Shown: positions 1 to 9,669, counted from the stretch's first letter. The stretch is 64,000 bases of DNA from G963677325 sp963810555 (GCA_963810555.1 CAWENX010000009.1:1-64000); one strand, 5' to 3'. A program made the numbers and translations. The notes: generated from the sequence alone by a model not told the origin.

Positions 1-741
1 GCCAATGAATTTTTCATTCTTAAAAGCCCAAGAGCCAGTATTCTTGCTCATTATAATCCTTTTCACCAGCGTTGGAACGTGTTGATAAAAAGTTGCTTAC
101 GGAATTAAACCCAGAAATGCAGAACAGACTTTTTCCGTCCATGCACTTCTTGATCCCGATATTAAACTTGTCAGCCTGACAGGAAAAGCAGGGACTGGAA
201 AAACATTGTTAGCACTGGCAAGCGCCATTGCACAAAACAGACCTACGACCAGATATTACTGGCACGGCCTATTGTGTCACTCAGCAACCGCGACATAGGT
301 TTTCTCCCCGGCGATGTAGATGAAAAAATAACTCCTTACATGCAGCCGCTATTCGATAATCTGTCAGTCATTAAACGCTGCTTTAACCCCCATAGCGTGG
401 AGCAGAGCCAGATTGAAGAGCTGCAAAAGGAGGAACGCTTGGTGATCAGTCCTTTGGCATTTATCCGGGGACGGAGTTTATCGAATTGTTATTTTATTAT
501 CGATGAGGCGCAAAATCTCACCCCGCATGAAGTAAAGACGATCATTACCCGTGCCGGAGAAGGAACAAAAATGGTATTTACCGGTGATATTCAGCAAATT
601 GATTCTCCTTATCTTGATATGCAGTCAAACGGATTGGCCCACTTAACTGAAAAGATGAAAGGACAGAATCTCTTTGCCCATGTAAACCTTGTGAAAGGGG
701 AAAGAAGTTATCTGGCAGAGCTGGCAAGCGATTTGCTGTAA
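1..741 (+). CDS. PhoH-like ATPase, 5'-partial and frameshifted
   Basis: C-terminal part of a PhoH-family (PIN-PhoH / YlaK type) P-loop ATPase, a cytoplasmic RNA-associated NTPase family. Read across frames, the sequence gives the family block PRNAEQTF, a Walker A motif GKAGTGKT at 182-205, then LLARPIV, GFLPGDVDEK and the Walker B-like IDEAQN in the clean 3' frame (274-741). The 5' end lies outside the window. At least three one-base frame changes are needed: near 61-66, in the run of A near 87-91, and near 240. Either the consensus is poor here or the gene is decayed. Identity of the family is certain; integrity is not. Confidence 0.8.
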
Positions 742-783
742 GCAAAGAGATGAGAACTAAGAGCCAAGAGAATTGAGAGCAAA

Positions 784-1229
784 TTATTGTCCCGTTTTCG
801 ATGATCATGATCTTTTCGATTCTGTCGCCCTGGCGGATGGCGTCAATCACTTCAAGTGCCTTCGTAAACTTTGCCGAAACAAGTATGTTTCCTATCCAGA
901 TGGCTTGTATTTGCGCGACTATGGCAAATAAAAAATTGTGAACCGCCTGTATCTTTTCCGGCATGAGCCATAGATAGTACACCACGATCGTGATATTGAT
1001 TCCCTCCGCTTGTTTCACATTTGATGGTATAGCCCGGGCCTCCCATTCCATTGCCATTGGGACAACCACCCTGTATTACAAAATTCGGAATGACGCGATG
1101 GAAAGTAAGTCCGTCATAAAATCCTTCTTTTGAAAGTTTAACAAAGTTTGCCACCGTATTCGGAGCATCCTTTTCATAGAAATTAACTTTCATAACTCCT
1201 TTAACTGTATGAATTTCAGCTTGTACCAT
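784..1229 (-). CDS. Cyclophilin-type peptidyl-prolyl isomerase, frameshifted
   Basis: Small cytoplasmic cyclophilin (about 148 residues) catalysing cis-trans isomerisation of proline peptide bonds. From the ATG at 1227-1229 one frame gives a standard N terminus, the catalytic block FHRVIPNFVIQGG (active-site Arg, Phe and Gln), GSQFFICHS and HTCFGKV. It then breaks near 865-875. The adjacent frame carries the expected tail EVIDAIRQGDRIEKIMII. A second one-base slip near 797-801 brings a TAA at 784-786 into frame at the usual family length. A TACATTTG promoter lies just upstream on the minus strand. No signal peptide is seen. Family certain; the two frame changes may be sequence errors. Confidence 0.85.
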
Positions 1230-1251
1230 ATCTGTTTTTTAATTTGCGTGA

Positions 1252-1259
1252 CAAATGTA
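1252..1259 (-). promoter_or_regulatory. Bacteroidota -7 element for the cyclophilin gene
   Basis: On the minus strand the bases read TACATTTG, matching the Bacteroidota consensus TAnnTTTG. They lie about 22 bases before the cyclophilin ATG. A TTTTGG stretch further upstream could be the -33 element, but the spacing is short. Confidence 0.5.
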
Positions 1260-1412
1260 CAATCTTTTGCCCAAAATGGAAAAATAAAATTAAGAATTGA
1301 CCTTCAATATCAATTATAAAAAATTGAGTACATTACATTAAATTGTCAATAGTATGACTTAGCTGCAATAATTTGCGACAAATGTTTCCAACTTTTAATT
1401 ATAAAGACTAAA

Positions 1413-1438
1413 TTGTTTTATTCTTAATTTTATCTTTG
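1413..1438 (+). promoter_or_regulatory. Promoter for the PorE-like gene
   Basis: A TTG at 1413-1415 and TATCTTTG at 1431-1438 fit the Bacteroidota TTTG / TAnnTTTG pattern. The -7 box overlaps an in-frame ATG at 1436, so that ATG cannot be the start. Translation should begin at 1508, leaving a leader of about 65 bases. Confidence 0.55.
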
Positions 1439-1507
1439 GGTACTGAATCAGACTTGAAAATAAGCACTCTGTTTATTACAGGGAATTCTATTAACGGATC
1501 TAAATAT

Positions 1508-3499
1508 ATGAATTACAGCAAATCCGCTATTCTGTTTATAATTTTGACGACAGGGATATTATGTTCCTGCTCTGTTTCACGGAGATACCGTTCAGCACTG
1601 GATTCATATGATTACGGGGAATATTATAAAAGTATTGATGCCTGCCGTAAAGTATACAGGGAGACAAAAGACCGGGAACAAAAGGCCCATTTGCAGCTTG
1701 TGATTGCGGAGGCCTATTACAATATAGGCAAGTATCGTTATGCTGAGAGTTATTTTAAAAGCGCATTTCTTCGAAATGCCGGAAATGCTTTGGCTCATCT
1801 TCATTATGCTGAAGTATTAAGGGCAGATGGAAAATATGTTGAGGCCATCTCGAATTATAAAACTTATCTGGATTCCTTCCCAAAAGATGAGAGAGCTTTA
1901 AACGGGATAGAATCCTGTAAACAGATTCAGGAGTGGGTCAAAAATCCAACACGTTACCAGGTGGTTAACCTAAAGGAGATCAATTCTTCTGCAAGCGATT
2001 ATTCTCCTGCATATGCCGGAGTCAGAGATAATGAAATCTATTTTACCTCAACACGCAAAGGGGTTTCCGGCAAGCAAAAAAATCCAATTACCGGTGAGTA
2101 TTACGCTGATATCTTTCGGGTGAGCTATAATCTTCAAAAGGACAAATGGGATAAGCCTCAACTTGTGGATGAATCTCTTCAGATCAATACTTTTGATGAA
2201 GACGGGGCTGCCGGTTTTGATTCACAGGGATCGACAATGTATTTTACCCGCTGCAGGTACACTAAAGATCAGGAAAGAGGGGCTGAAATATATTCTGCAA
2301 CAGAATTATCAGGAGTATGGGGTAATCCAATCCGGGTTGAGATAGGAAAAGACAGCCTGATGGTTGCCCATCCGACAGTTTCATCAGATGGTAAAACAAT
2401 GTATTTCGTTTCTGACAGACCGGGAGGAATGGGGAATAAGGATATCTGGATGGCTGAGAAAACCGGGGAAGATTCCTGGGGAAAGCCTGTAAATCTTGGG
2501 CCTGAAATCAATACTCCAGGAGACGAAATGTTTCCGTTCATTCGCGGAAACGGAGAGCTTTATTTTGCCTCAAATGCGCATCCCGGTCTTGGCGGCTTTG
2601 ATATTTTCAAAGCAGTAAAAGATAAGGATGGAAAATGGTTTGTGGAAAATATGAAGGCCCCTATCAATTCAACAGGGGATGATTTTGCAATATCTTTTTA
2701 TGCGGATGAGAACCGAGGATTGTTTACAAGCAACCGTGAAGGGAGCAGAGGTGATGATATTTACAGTTTTGTACTTCCGCCAAAGATTTACCAGATTGAA
2801 GGAGATATTTTCAACAAAGAAACAAATGCCAGAATCGATGATGCTTCGGTAAGGTTGATCGGAACCGACGGTACTATGCTCAGATTAACTGCAGAGAACG
2901 GTAAATTCCAGTTTAAACTCAAACCTGAGGTGGAATACATCGTGGCAGCTTACAAAAAGGGTTTTCTCAACGATAAAGCTGTTGCATCCACAATCGGACT
3001 TAAAGATGGCAAGGATTTCAAAATCAGGTTTGACCTTACACCAGTGGAGACACCGATAAGAATTGACAACATTTACTATGAATTTGGGAAGTGGGATCTT
3101 TTACCGGAATCAATAAGTGCCCTGGACAGTCTCAGCGAATTACTTACCCTTAATCCGACTACAGTCATTGAACTCATGTCCCATACAGACTGCCGGGGTG
3201 ATGATGCTACTAATTTCGAATTGTCTCAAAAAAGGGCCCAATCAGTTGTTGCTTATTTAATTTCCAAAGGCATTCAACCCGGAAGGCTGATAGCCAAAGG
3301 ATATGGAGAAACATCACCTAAAACCGTCACTAAAAGACTCGCCCAACAATATCCCTTCCTGAAACAGGGCCAGGTTTTGACATGCAGCTTTATTGATTCT
3401 CTTAAAGATGAAAATCAAAAGGAAATTTGTCACCAGATCAACCGACGGACAGAATTCAAAGTGGTTTCTTCGGACTATAAGGAAAAGTTTGCAAAGTAG
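1508..3499 (+). CDS. PorE-like lipoprotein (TPR, beta-propeller, CRD, OmpA)
   Basis: Predicted periplasmic or outer-membrane lipoprotein of 663 residues. The ATG at 1508 is chosen because it starts a classical lipoprotein signal ending in GILCSC. Order of domains: TPR helices (about 25-130); five PD40/WD40-like blades (about 160-425; signatures such as GKTMYFVSDRPGGMGNKDIW and GELYFASN); a carboxypeptidase-regulatory-like fold (about 430-510); and an OmpA C-terminal domain (about 520-663) with SHTDCRGD and NRRTEF, the peptidoglycan-contact region. This is the architecture and roughly the length of PorE, the peptidoglycan-binding T9SS component of Porphyromonas gingivalis. Related OmpA lipoproteins of this layout are numerous, so the T9SS role is inference. 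It is supported by a T9SS-sorted adhesin in the same window. The gene converges on the sulfatase with a 7-base gap. Confidence 0.75.
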   Translation: MNYSKSAILFIILTTGILCSCSVSRRYRSALDSYDYGEYYKSIDACRKVYRETKDREQKAHLQLVIAEAYYNIGKYRYAESYFKSAFLRNAGNALAHLHYAEVLRADGKYVEAISNYKTYLDSFPKDERALNGIESCKQIQEWVKNPTRYQVVNLKEINSSASDYSPAYAGVRDNEIYFTSTRKGVSGKQKNPITGEYYADIFRVSYNLQKDKWDKPQLVDESLQINTFDEDGAAGFDSQGSTMYFTRCRYTKDQERGAEIYSATELSGVWGNPIRVEIGKDSLMVAHPTVSSDGKTMYFVSDRPGGMGNKDIWMAEKTGEDSWGKPVNLGPEINTPGDEMFPFIRGNGELYFASNAHPGLGGFDIFKAVKDKDGKWFVENMKAPINSTGDDFAISFYADENRGLFTSNREGSRGDDIYSFVLPPKIYQIEGDIFNKETNARIDDASVRLIGTDGTMLRLTAENGKFQFKLKPEVEYIVAAYKKGFLNDKAVASTIGLKDGKDFKIRFDLTPVETPIRIDNIYYEFGKWDLLPESISALDSLSELLTLNPTTVIELMSHTDCRGDDATNFELSQKRAQSVVAYLISKGIQPGRLIAKGYGETSPKTVTKRLAQQYPFLKQGQVLTCSFIDSLKDENQKEICHQINRRTEFKVVSSDYKEKFAK

Positions 3500-3506
3500 G
3501 AATAAC

Positions 3507-4943
3507 TCAGAAGACAGTCGACGGAACTGATGCTTTTGCCATTATTTTCAAGAGTCTTTTTACAATTTCAGGATGCAGGGCCGCGATATTTTTTGATTCA
3601 CCCAAATCTGTTTTCAGATCATACAATTCGGTAGTTGTTTTCGCCGGATCATTTAACTGATTTCTGACCAGTTTCCAGTTGCCTTCTCTGATCGCAAGTT
3701 TTCCACCCATCTCATGAAATTCCCAATAAAGATAATCATGTTCTTTTTGGTTCGGGAGTCCCAGTAAAACAGGCAGGAAAGATAATCCGTCCATATTTTC
3801 AGGTGTTTTAATACCGGAGAGATCAGCTAAAGTAGGCATTACGTCCCAGAAAGCAGAAAGATGATCTGTGACTGATCCTGATTTAATCTTTTCGGGCCAA
3901 CGGACAATCATAGGAACCCTGACACCTCCTTCATACAAATCCCTTTTATATCCTCTTAATGGTCCATTACTGTCAAAGTAATCAGGATCTGCTCCTCCTT
4001 CTTTGTGAGGCCCGTTATCCGAAGTAAAAAAGACAATCGTATTTTTGTCTAATCCTAACTCCTTCAATTTAGCAAAGATTTCACCTACCTGCTTATCGAG
4101 CAAAGTAACCATAGCAGCAAATGCAGCATGAGATTCAGACTGACTCCCATAGCCTCCGTTACGGAAATTTTTATCTCCGGGAACCGTTCCATTGTAAATC
4201 TTTTCAGGCAGAAATTTTCCGCGATACTCTTTAAGGTATTTTTCAGGGAGTAATAACTCCGCATGAGGTATGGTTGTAGAATAGTACATAAAGAAGGGTC
4301 TCATTTTATTTCTCTCTATAAATTTCAATGCTCTGTCATGAATAAGTTCAGGTGCATATTCGTTATACTGATCACCCTTATTTCCCTCGAGTTCAACCTT
4401 CTTCTGATTATCCCACAAATGAGAGGGGAAATAATTATGAGCCTGGCGCTGACAATTAAAACCGTAAAACTCATCAAAACCCTGCCTATTGGGATCTCCC
4501 TCAGAACCCGGATACCCAAGACCCCACTTTCCAAAACAACCTGTAACATAACCGGCCTGTTTAAGCATTTTGGCAATAGTCTTTGTCCCGGCAGGCATTG
4601 GCCATTGCCCTTCAGGCTGCCATTCTTTATTACCCCTGATAGGAGTATGACCAGTAGTTAATCCCGTCATCAGAGAAGAACGTGAGGGAGCACAAACCGT
4701 GCAACCGGCATAGTGTTGGGTAAACAGGATTCCTTCTTTTGCCATCCGATCTATATTAGGGGTCTGAAAGTGCTTTTGACCATAACATTCCAGATCACCA
4801 TAGCCAAGATCATCAGCAAGAATATAAATGATATTCGGCTTTTGAATTTCTTTGGAATCAGCTTTATTTTTTCCGTAACCATTAAAGCCGCTTATGACCA
4901 AACAAAAGGTCATAGAAGAAAGTAGTACAGAATCATTGACCAT
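3507..4943 (-). CDS. Family S1 sulfatase (arylsulfatase-like), exported
   Basis: Hydrolyses sulfate esters, probably on sulfated glycans, in the periplasm or at the surface. The 478-residue protein has an N-terminal hydrophobic stretch (about 6-24), the metal-binding LADDLGYGD (Asp44, Asp45), and the formylglycine motif CAPSRSSLMTG. Cys84 would be converted to the catalytic formylglycine, so an anaerobic maturase elsewhere in the genome is implied. Further landmarks are GCFGKWGLG, the distal metal site SDNGPH (Asp309, Asn310) and a C-terminal subdomain ending LYDLKTDLGES. Family length is normal. Substrate cannot be told from sequence. No SusC/SusD pair is adjacent, and the fucosidase lies 14 kb away. 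Confidence 0.93.
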   Translation of the reverse strand: MVNDSVLLSSMTFCLVISGFNGYGKNKADSKEIQKPNIIYILADDLGYGDLECYGQKHFQTPNIDRMAKEGILFTQHYAGCTVCAPSRSSLMTGLTTGHTPIRGNKEWQPEGQWPMPAGTKTIAKMLKQAGYVTGCFGKWGLGYPGSEGDPNRQGFDEFYGFNCQRQAHNYFPSHLWDNQKKVELEGNKGDQYNEYAPELIHDRALKFIERNKMRPFFMYYSTTIPHAELLLPEKYLKEYRGKFLPEKIYNGTVPGDKNFRNGGYGSQSESHAAFAAMVTLLDKQVGEIFAKLKELGLDKNTIVFFTSDNGPHKEGGADPDYFDSNGPLRGYKRDLYEGGVRVPMIVRWPEKIKSGSVTDHLSAFWDVMPTLADLSGIKTPENMDGLSFLPVLLGLPNQKEHDYLYWEFHEMGGKLAIREGNWKLVRNQLNDPAKTTTELYDLKTDLGESKNIAALHPEIVKRLLKIMAKASVPSTVF

Positions 4944-5088
4944 ATCAGTAGTTAATTAAGGTTTTGAAGTTTCTAAATGTATAAAAAAATCGCTATCATT
5001 AATTCAATAAGAGAATATTTAATTAACTGGCTGCAATTGAAATAGGGGTTCCGGACAAAAATATAAGAAGGAAATCTCGAATTTGTAT

Positions 5089-5096
5089 TAATTTTG
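5089..5096 (+). promoter_or_regulatory. -7 element upstream of purM
   Basis: TAATTTTG matches TAnnTTTG and lies about 66 bases before the purM ATG, in the 219-base gap between the divergent sulfatase and purM genes. No convincing -33 element is seen at the usual distance. Confidence 0.45.
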
Positions 5097-5162
5097 CAGA
5101 TTCTGATAAAGGCTAAATTCTTTATTATCAGAAAAGATTGAATACAGATATGGAGTATCAGC

Positions 5163-6332
5163 ATGAAAATTGACAGCAGATATAATCTGAGAGGGGTTTC
5201 CTCTTCAAAGGAGGAAGTGCACGAGGCAATAAAAAATTCAGATAAGGGACTTTATCCAAAAGCCTTTTGTAAGATTATTCCTGATATTCTCGGCGGTGAT
5301 CCTGAATATTGTAATGTTATGCATGCTGATGGTGCAGGAACAAAATCATCGCTGGCCTATATTTACTGGAAAGAAACGGGGGATATATCAGTCTGGAAAG
5401 GTATTGCACAGGATGCAGTGGTGATGAATCTTGATGATTTATTGTGTGTGGGAGCTGTCGATAACATTCTTCTCTCTTCAACAATCGGAAGAAATAAGAA
5501 TAATATTCCGGGAGAAGTTATATCTGCTATTATAAACGGAACGGAAGAATTTTGTTCTGAACTCAGGGGGTTTGGAATTAATATCTATCCCACTGGCGGT
5601 GAGACTGCCGATGTAGGTGATCTTGTAAGAACAATTATTGTTGATTCTACCGTAACATGCAGAATGAAAAGGTCTGATGTTATTTCAGCCGGTAATATAT
5701 CAGCAGGAGATGTAATTGTCGGTTTGTCCTCATCCGGTCAGGCAACTTACGAAAGAAGTTATAACAGTGGAATAGGGAGTAATGGACTGACTTCAGCCCG
5801 TCATGATATCTTTGGGAAATATCTTGTATCAAATTACCCTGAGAGCTTTGATCCTTCAGTTCCCCGGGAATTAGTTTATTCCGGAAATTATAACCTGACA
5901 GATAAAATTGATAAATTAGGTACAGATGCAGGAAAATTGGTTTTATCGCCAACAAGGACTTATGCACCTGTAATTAAAAAAGTACTTGAACATTACAGGG
6001 ACGCTGTTTCAGGAATGATCCATTGTTCAGGAGGTGCACAGACCAAAGTTCTTAATTTTATTGAAAATCTGCATGTTATTAAAGATAATCTTTTTGATAC
6101 ACCCCCTTTATTTAAACTGATCCAGGCGCAAAGCAAAACTCCCTGGGAAGAAATGTATAAGGTTTTTAATATGGGGCATCGTTTCGAAATATATGTAAAA
6201 CCTGAAAAAGTTCAGGATATAATTGCAATTTCCCAATCATTTGATGTTGATGCCCGGGTTATTGGTGAAGTTAAGTCGTATACCGGTAAAAAGGTAACGA
6301 TAAGATCACCGTTTGGCACTTTTGAATATTAG
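5163..6332 (+). CDS. purM: Phosphoribosylformylglycinamidine cyclo-ligase
   Basis: AIR synthetase of purine biosynthesis: closes the imidazole ring of FGAM with ATP to give AIR; cytoplasmic. The 389-residue protein shows the PurM-type landmarks HADGAGTKS, the AQDAVVMNLDDLLCVGA block (ATP and Mg binding), YPTGGETADVGDLVRT and IHCSGGAQTK. It is longer than the roughly 345-residue enterobacterial enzyme, as is usual for Bacteroidota PurM. It heads a same-strand run with prfA (58-base gap) and pyrF (59-base gap). Confidence 0.93.
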   Translation: MKIDSRYNLRGVSSSKEEVHEAIKNSDKGLYPKAFCKIIPDILGGDPEYCNVMHADGAGTKSSLAYIYWKETGDISVWKGIAQDAVVMNLDDLLCVGAVDNILLSSTIGRNKNNIPGEVISAIINGTEEFCSELRGFGINIYPTGGETADVGDLVRTIIVDSTVTCRMKRSDVISAGNISAGDVIVGLSSSGQATYERSYNSGIGSNGLTSARHDIFGKYLVSNYPESFDPSVPRELVYSGNYNLTDKIDKLGTDAGKLVLSPTRTYAPVIKKVLEHYRDAVSGMIHCSGGAQTKVLNFIENLHVIKDNLFDTPPLFKLIQAQSKTPWEEMYKVFNMGHRFEIYVKPEKVQDIIAISQSFDVDARVIGEVKSYTGKKVTIRSPFGTFEY

Positions 6333-6390
6333 CTTCCCTGTATTTGAACATTTTATCATTTTTTATTATATTAATGCATTTAATCATTGT

Positions 6391-7476
6391 ATGTCAGATA
6401 ATTCACTGTTAGATAAATTTGAAGGTATAAAAATACGTTTCGAGGAGGTTTCCCAGCAAATCTCTGATCCGGATGTAATGAAGGATATGAAGCGATATGT
6501 GAAGTTGAACCAGGATTATAAACAGCTTGATTCGCTTGTAAAATCATTTACAAGATATAAGAAGCTGATGAAGAACATTTCAGATGCACAGGAGATGCTT
6601 GATAACGAGTCAGATGAAGACTTACGTGAAATGGCCCGGGAAGAACTGGAAAAAGATGAAAAGATGGTTCAGAAATTCGAGGAAGAAATTAAACTGTTGC
6701 TTGTTCCCGCTGATCCTGAAGACAGAAAGAATGCAATTCTTGAAATACGCGGCGGAACAGGAGGCGATGAAGCCGCTATATTTGCAGGTGATCTTTTCCG
6801 AATGTATTCCAGGTTTTGCGACCGAAAAGGCTGGAAAATGGAGGTTACAAGTTATACAGAAGGTACTTCCGGCGGATTTAAAGAGATCGTGGCAAAAGTT
6901 ACAGGTGAAAATGTTTATGGTACTTTAAAATTTGAATCAGGTGTCCATCGAGTACAACGCGTACCTCAAACCGAAACACAGGGGAGGGTTCATACATCTG
7001 CCGCCACTGTTGCAGTTTTACAGGAAGCAGAAGAATTTGACATAGAACTTAAGGAAAGTGATATCCGAAAAGATACTTATTGTTCATCTGGTCCCGGTGG
7101 TCAAAGCGTCAATACGACCTATTCGGCAATAAGGCTCACACACATCCCGACCGGAATTGTGGTGACCTGCCAGGATGAAAAATCCCAGATTAAGAATTTG
7201 GCAAAGGCTATGTCGGAACTGCGTTCACGTATTTACAATATGGAGTATCAAAAATACATTGATGAAATTTCTTCAAGGAGAAAAACAATGGTTTCTACCG
7301 GCGACCGCTCAGCCAAGATAAGAACATATAATTATCCTCAGGCGAGAATCACCGATCACCGGATAGGTTTGACCCTTTATAATTTACCTGCCGTGTTGGA
7401 TGGTGACTTAGAGGAGATTATCGATAAACTTAGACTGGAAGAAAATTCAGAACGCTTAAAAGAAGCAGAACTGTAA
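6391..7476 (+). CDS. prfA: Peptide chain release factor 1
   Basis: RF1 recognises UAA and UAG and triggers peptidyl-tRNA hydrolysis in the ribosome. The open frame extends upstream to 6313, but the ATG at 6391 (MSDNSLLDKF) gives the standard 361-residue RF1 and avoids overlap with purM. The codon-recognition tripeptide appears as PQT in RVPQTETQGR (P-x-T is typical of RF1). The catalytic GGQ is in SSGPGGQSVNTTYSAIRLTH. The N-terminal helical domain contains acidic coiled-coil stretches. Intact and ordinary. Confidence 0.96.
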   Translation: MSDNSLLDKFEGIKIRFEEVSQQISDPDVMKDMKRYVKLNQDYKQLDSLVKSFTRYKKLMKNISDAQEMLDNESDEDLREMAREELEKDEKMVQKFEEEIKLLLVPADPEDRKNAILEIRGGTGGDEAAIFAGDLFRMYSRFCDRKGWKMEVTSYTEGTSGGFKEIVAKVTGENVYGTLKFESGVHRVQRVPQTETQGRVHTSAATVAVLQEAEEFDIELKESDIRKDTYCSSGPGGQSVNTTYSAIRLTHIPTGIVVTCQDEKSQIKNLAKAMSELRSRIYNMEYQKYIDEISSRRKTMVSTGDRSAKIRTYNYPQARITDHRIGLTLYNLPAVLDGDLEEIIDKLRLEENSERLKEAEL

Positions 7477-7535
7477 CTAAAATCCGGAATTTATTGTAAT
7501 ATAATATACATAACTTCTGACTTAATTTCCCTTTT

Positions 7536-8369
7536 ATGAATATTCAGCAATTAATAGGTCAGATCAAAAAGAAAGGTTCCTTTCTTTGTGTGGGGCTTGA
7601 CACAGATATTGAAAAGCTGCCGCATTTTCTCCATAGACTACCTGATCCTGTCTTCTCATTTAATAAGGAAATAATTGATTCGACCTGTACATTTGCAATA
7701 GCTTATAAACTAAATCTTGCATTTTACGAATCAAACGGAATAACAGGATGGGAAAGTCTTGTTAAAACCGTGGATTATATACATGAAACTTATCCCGATA
7801 TATTTCTTATTGCCGATGCCAAGCGTGGAGATATTGGAAATACTTCTGCAATGTATGCAAAAGCATTTTTTGAGCAGTTGAATTTTGATGCGGTTACAGT
7901 GGCACCCTATATGGGTGAAGATTCTGTAAAACCTTTTTTAACCTATCATGATAAGTGGGTTATTCTTCTTTCGCTTACCTCAAATAAAGGGGCATTTGAT
8001 TTTCAGTACATGATAAACCACGAAACAGGTAATAAATTATTTGAAGAAGTCTTAATAAAATCGAAGAATTGGGGAAATGAGCAGAACATCATGTATGTTG
8101 TGGGTGCTACCAAAGCTGAAGAATTAACCGGCATTCGTAAAATTGTTCCTGAACACTTTCTTCTTGTTCCGGGAATAGGAGCCCAGGGAGGAAATTTGCA
8201 GGAAGTAGCCAAATATGGATTTAACAACAAATGCGGATTAATTGTCAATTCCTCAAGAGCAATCATTTATGCATCCAATGGACATGATTTTGCCACTGTG
8301 GCTGGAGAAAAAGCAGAGGTAACCAGAAATGAAATGTTTGATCTTCTTAATGAAAGAGCTTTAATTTGA
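7536..8369 (+). CDS. pyrF: Orotidine 5'-phosphate decarboxylase (type 2)
   Basis: Last step of UMP synthesis: decarboxylates OMP; cytoplasmic TIM barrel. The 277 residues carry FLCVGLDTDIEKLP near the start and the catalytic D-x-K-x-x-D block in ADAKRGDIGNT. The phosphate-binding end VPGIGAQGG and the strand VNSSRAIIYA follow. Length and motifs fit the longer PyrF type common in Bacteroidota. It probably shares a transcript with purM and prfA. Confidence 0.95.
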   Translation: MNIQQLIGQIKKKGSFLCVGLDTDIEKLPHFLHRLPDPVFSFNKEIIDSTCTFAIAYKLNLAFYESNGITGWESLVKTVDYIHETYPDIFLIADAKRGDIGNTSAMYAKAFFEQLNFDAVTVAPYMGEDSVKPFLTYHDKWVILLSLTSNKGAFDFQYMINHETGNKLFEEVLIKSKNWGNEQNIMYVVGATKAEELTGIRKIVPEHFLLVPGIGAQGGNLQEVAKYGFNNKCGLIVNSSRAIIYASNGHDFATVAGEKAEVTRNEMFDLLNERALI

Positions 8370-8387
8370 AAATCCAAAAAACTGAAG

Positions 8388-8408
8388 AGACAAGGCATGC
8401 CTTGAATC
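8388..8408. repeat. Dispersed short hairpin, copy 1
   Basis: AGACAAGGCATGCCTTGAATCT contains the perfect 14-base palindrome CAAGGCATGCCTTG at 8391-8404. It is an intergenic hairpin 19 bases after pyrF and resembles the AGACG...CGTCT hairpins at 12510, 20843, 27187, 27879 and 44239. It might also act as a weak terminator, though no T tract follows directly. Confidence 0.5.
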
Positions 8409-8488
8409 TACCATGTGGTGAAAATATCTTAATTATTTTTTTTTCTAAATAAAAAGTCCGATATTCGCTCTGAAATCTTTGACTGGAC

Positions 8489-9325
8489 ATGCTTATGAGG
8501 TTAATCATTCTAACAGTTATTTTGTGTTTTGCTGTGCCTTTTATAGCAAAAACAGAAGGAACCAGCTCCCCTCTTATCCCTTTAAAATCAAAAACATATC
8601 CCTATCTTGCCTATCTTCCTTCAGGATATAATAAAGACAACGCCAAAGAATGGCCCTTGATTATCTATCTTCATGGCAGTTCCTGTAAAGGAAACAACCT
8701 GGATAAATTAAAAAAATATGGTCCTCCATATTATCTTGAAAGAGGGATGCAGGTTGATGCAATTGTTGTTTCACCTCAATGCCCTTCAAATAAAAACTGG
8801 ACTGTAGGTTCATGGTTTGAATCATTTTATAATGAAATAAAGGAAAAATTTCATATTGATCCTTCACGCGTTTATCTCACCGGAATGAGTCTTGGCGGAT
8901 TTGGAACATGGGATCTGGCTTCCCGATACCCGGATTATTTTGCTGCCATTATACCCCTTTGCGGAGGAGGTAAGACATCGATGGTCGAAACTTTAAAAGA
9001 TATCCCAACCTGGGTATTTCATGGAGAAATGGATAAAAAGGTAAAACTTCAAAGATCTGAGGAGATGGTAAAAGCCATGAAAAAGGCCGGATCAGATCCT
9101 AAGTTCTCTATTCTGAAAGGTCAGGGTCATGGAATACAAAAAGTATATTCAGACCAGACTATTTATGAATGGCTGCTGAGCCATCAGAAAAAAGCTTATG
9201 AAAGGATATTGGAAGTGGCATCGTTCTGGACACCAAAAGTAGATTCTGTAAGTACCCAGTATAAAGATGCAAATGAGAACCTTGTAACAAAAATTTTCCC
9301 GACTCCCGCAATCTTTAACCTATAA
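8489..9325 (+). CDS. Secreted alpha/beta-hydrolase esterase
   Basis: Exported serine hydrolase of the PHB-depolymerase/phospholipase-carboxylesterase-like group, 278 residues. It has a signal peptide (about 1-22) and the oxyanion strand IIYLHGS. The nucleophile is Ser134 in GMSLGG. The acid is probably Asp182 in FHGEMDKKV, and the base His214 in GQGHGIQ. The ATG at 8495 is an equally good start, six bases downstream. The substrate may be a carbohydrate ester or other acyl ester and cannot be decided. It stands alone; the 282 bases to the next regulatory region show no gene. Confidence 0.85.
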   Translation: MLMRLIILTVILCFAVPFIAKTEGTSSPLIPLKSKTYPYLAYLPSGYNKDNAKEWPLIIYLHGSSCKGNNLDKLKKYGPPYYLERGMQVDAIVVSPQCPSNKNWTVGSWFESFYNEIKEKFHIDPSRVYLTGMSLGGFGTWDLASRYPDYFAAIIPLCGGGKTSMVETLKDIPTWVFHGEMDKKVKLQRSEEMVKAMKKAGSDPKFSILKGQGHGIQKVYSDQTIYEWLLSHQKKAYERILEVASFWTPKVDSVSTQYKDANENLVTKIFPTPAIFNL

Positions 9326-9607
9326 AAAGAAAAGCAATGGGAGATATTCAATATTTGACTTGTTCTCTAAAAAACCAGTCTATACACAGGAAACTCTACA
9401 TTAAGAATTACAATAAATCCACAGATAAAATTTTGGGGTATTTTCTAGTATCAACTCAAATAATTTTTAGTTAACTTCAGGCTAGCTCTCCCCAACCTAT
9501 TTAAATTTTATTCCAACCTTAACAATTCATCCCAATAAGTTGTTATATATCTCATCTGATGGTTTTCCTGATTTACTTTTTGTCTGAAGTGAATTTAAGG
9601 AAAGAAT
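9326..9607. other. Intergenic, nothing recognised
   Basis: AT-rich gap after the esterase. I see no open frame of note, no RNA gene and no clear terminator. Confidence 0.6.
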
Positions 9608-9625
9608 TTTAACTTTTTGGTTAAA
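9608..9625. promoter_or_regulatory. Probable TetR operator, upstream copy
   Basis: Perfect inverted repeat TTTAAC-N6-GTTAAA. The identical arms and spacer length recur at 9670-9687, 62 bases centre to centre, with the promoter between them. A lone GTTAAA half-site lies at 9633-9638. Confidence 0.65.
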
Positions 9626-9629
9626 TCAT

Positions 9630-9661
9630 TTGGTTAAATTAAAATAAATATTCTATATTTG
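9630..9661 (+). promoter_or_regulatory. Promoter of the TetR-efflux operon
   Basis: A TTTGG at 9629-9633 followed by TATATTTG at 9654-9661 fits the -33 / -7 Bacteroidota pattern with about 20 bases between. It lies between the two palindromes, so occupancy by the TetR product would block it. Confidence 0.6.
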
Positions 9662-9669
9662 CCAAAAGG

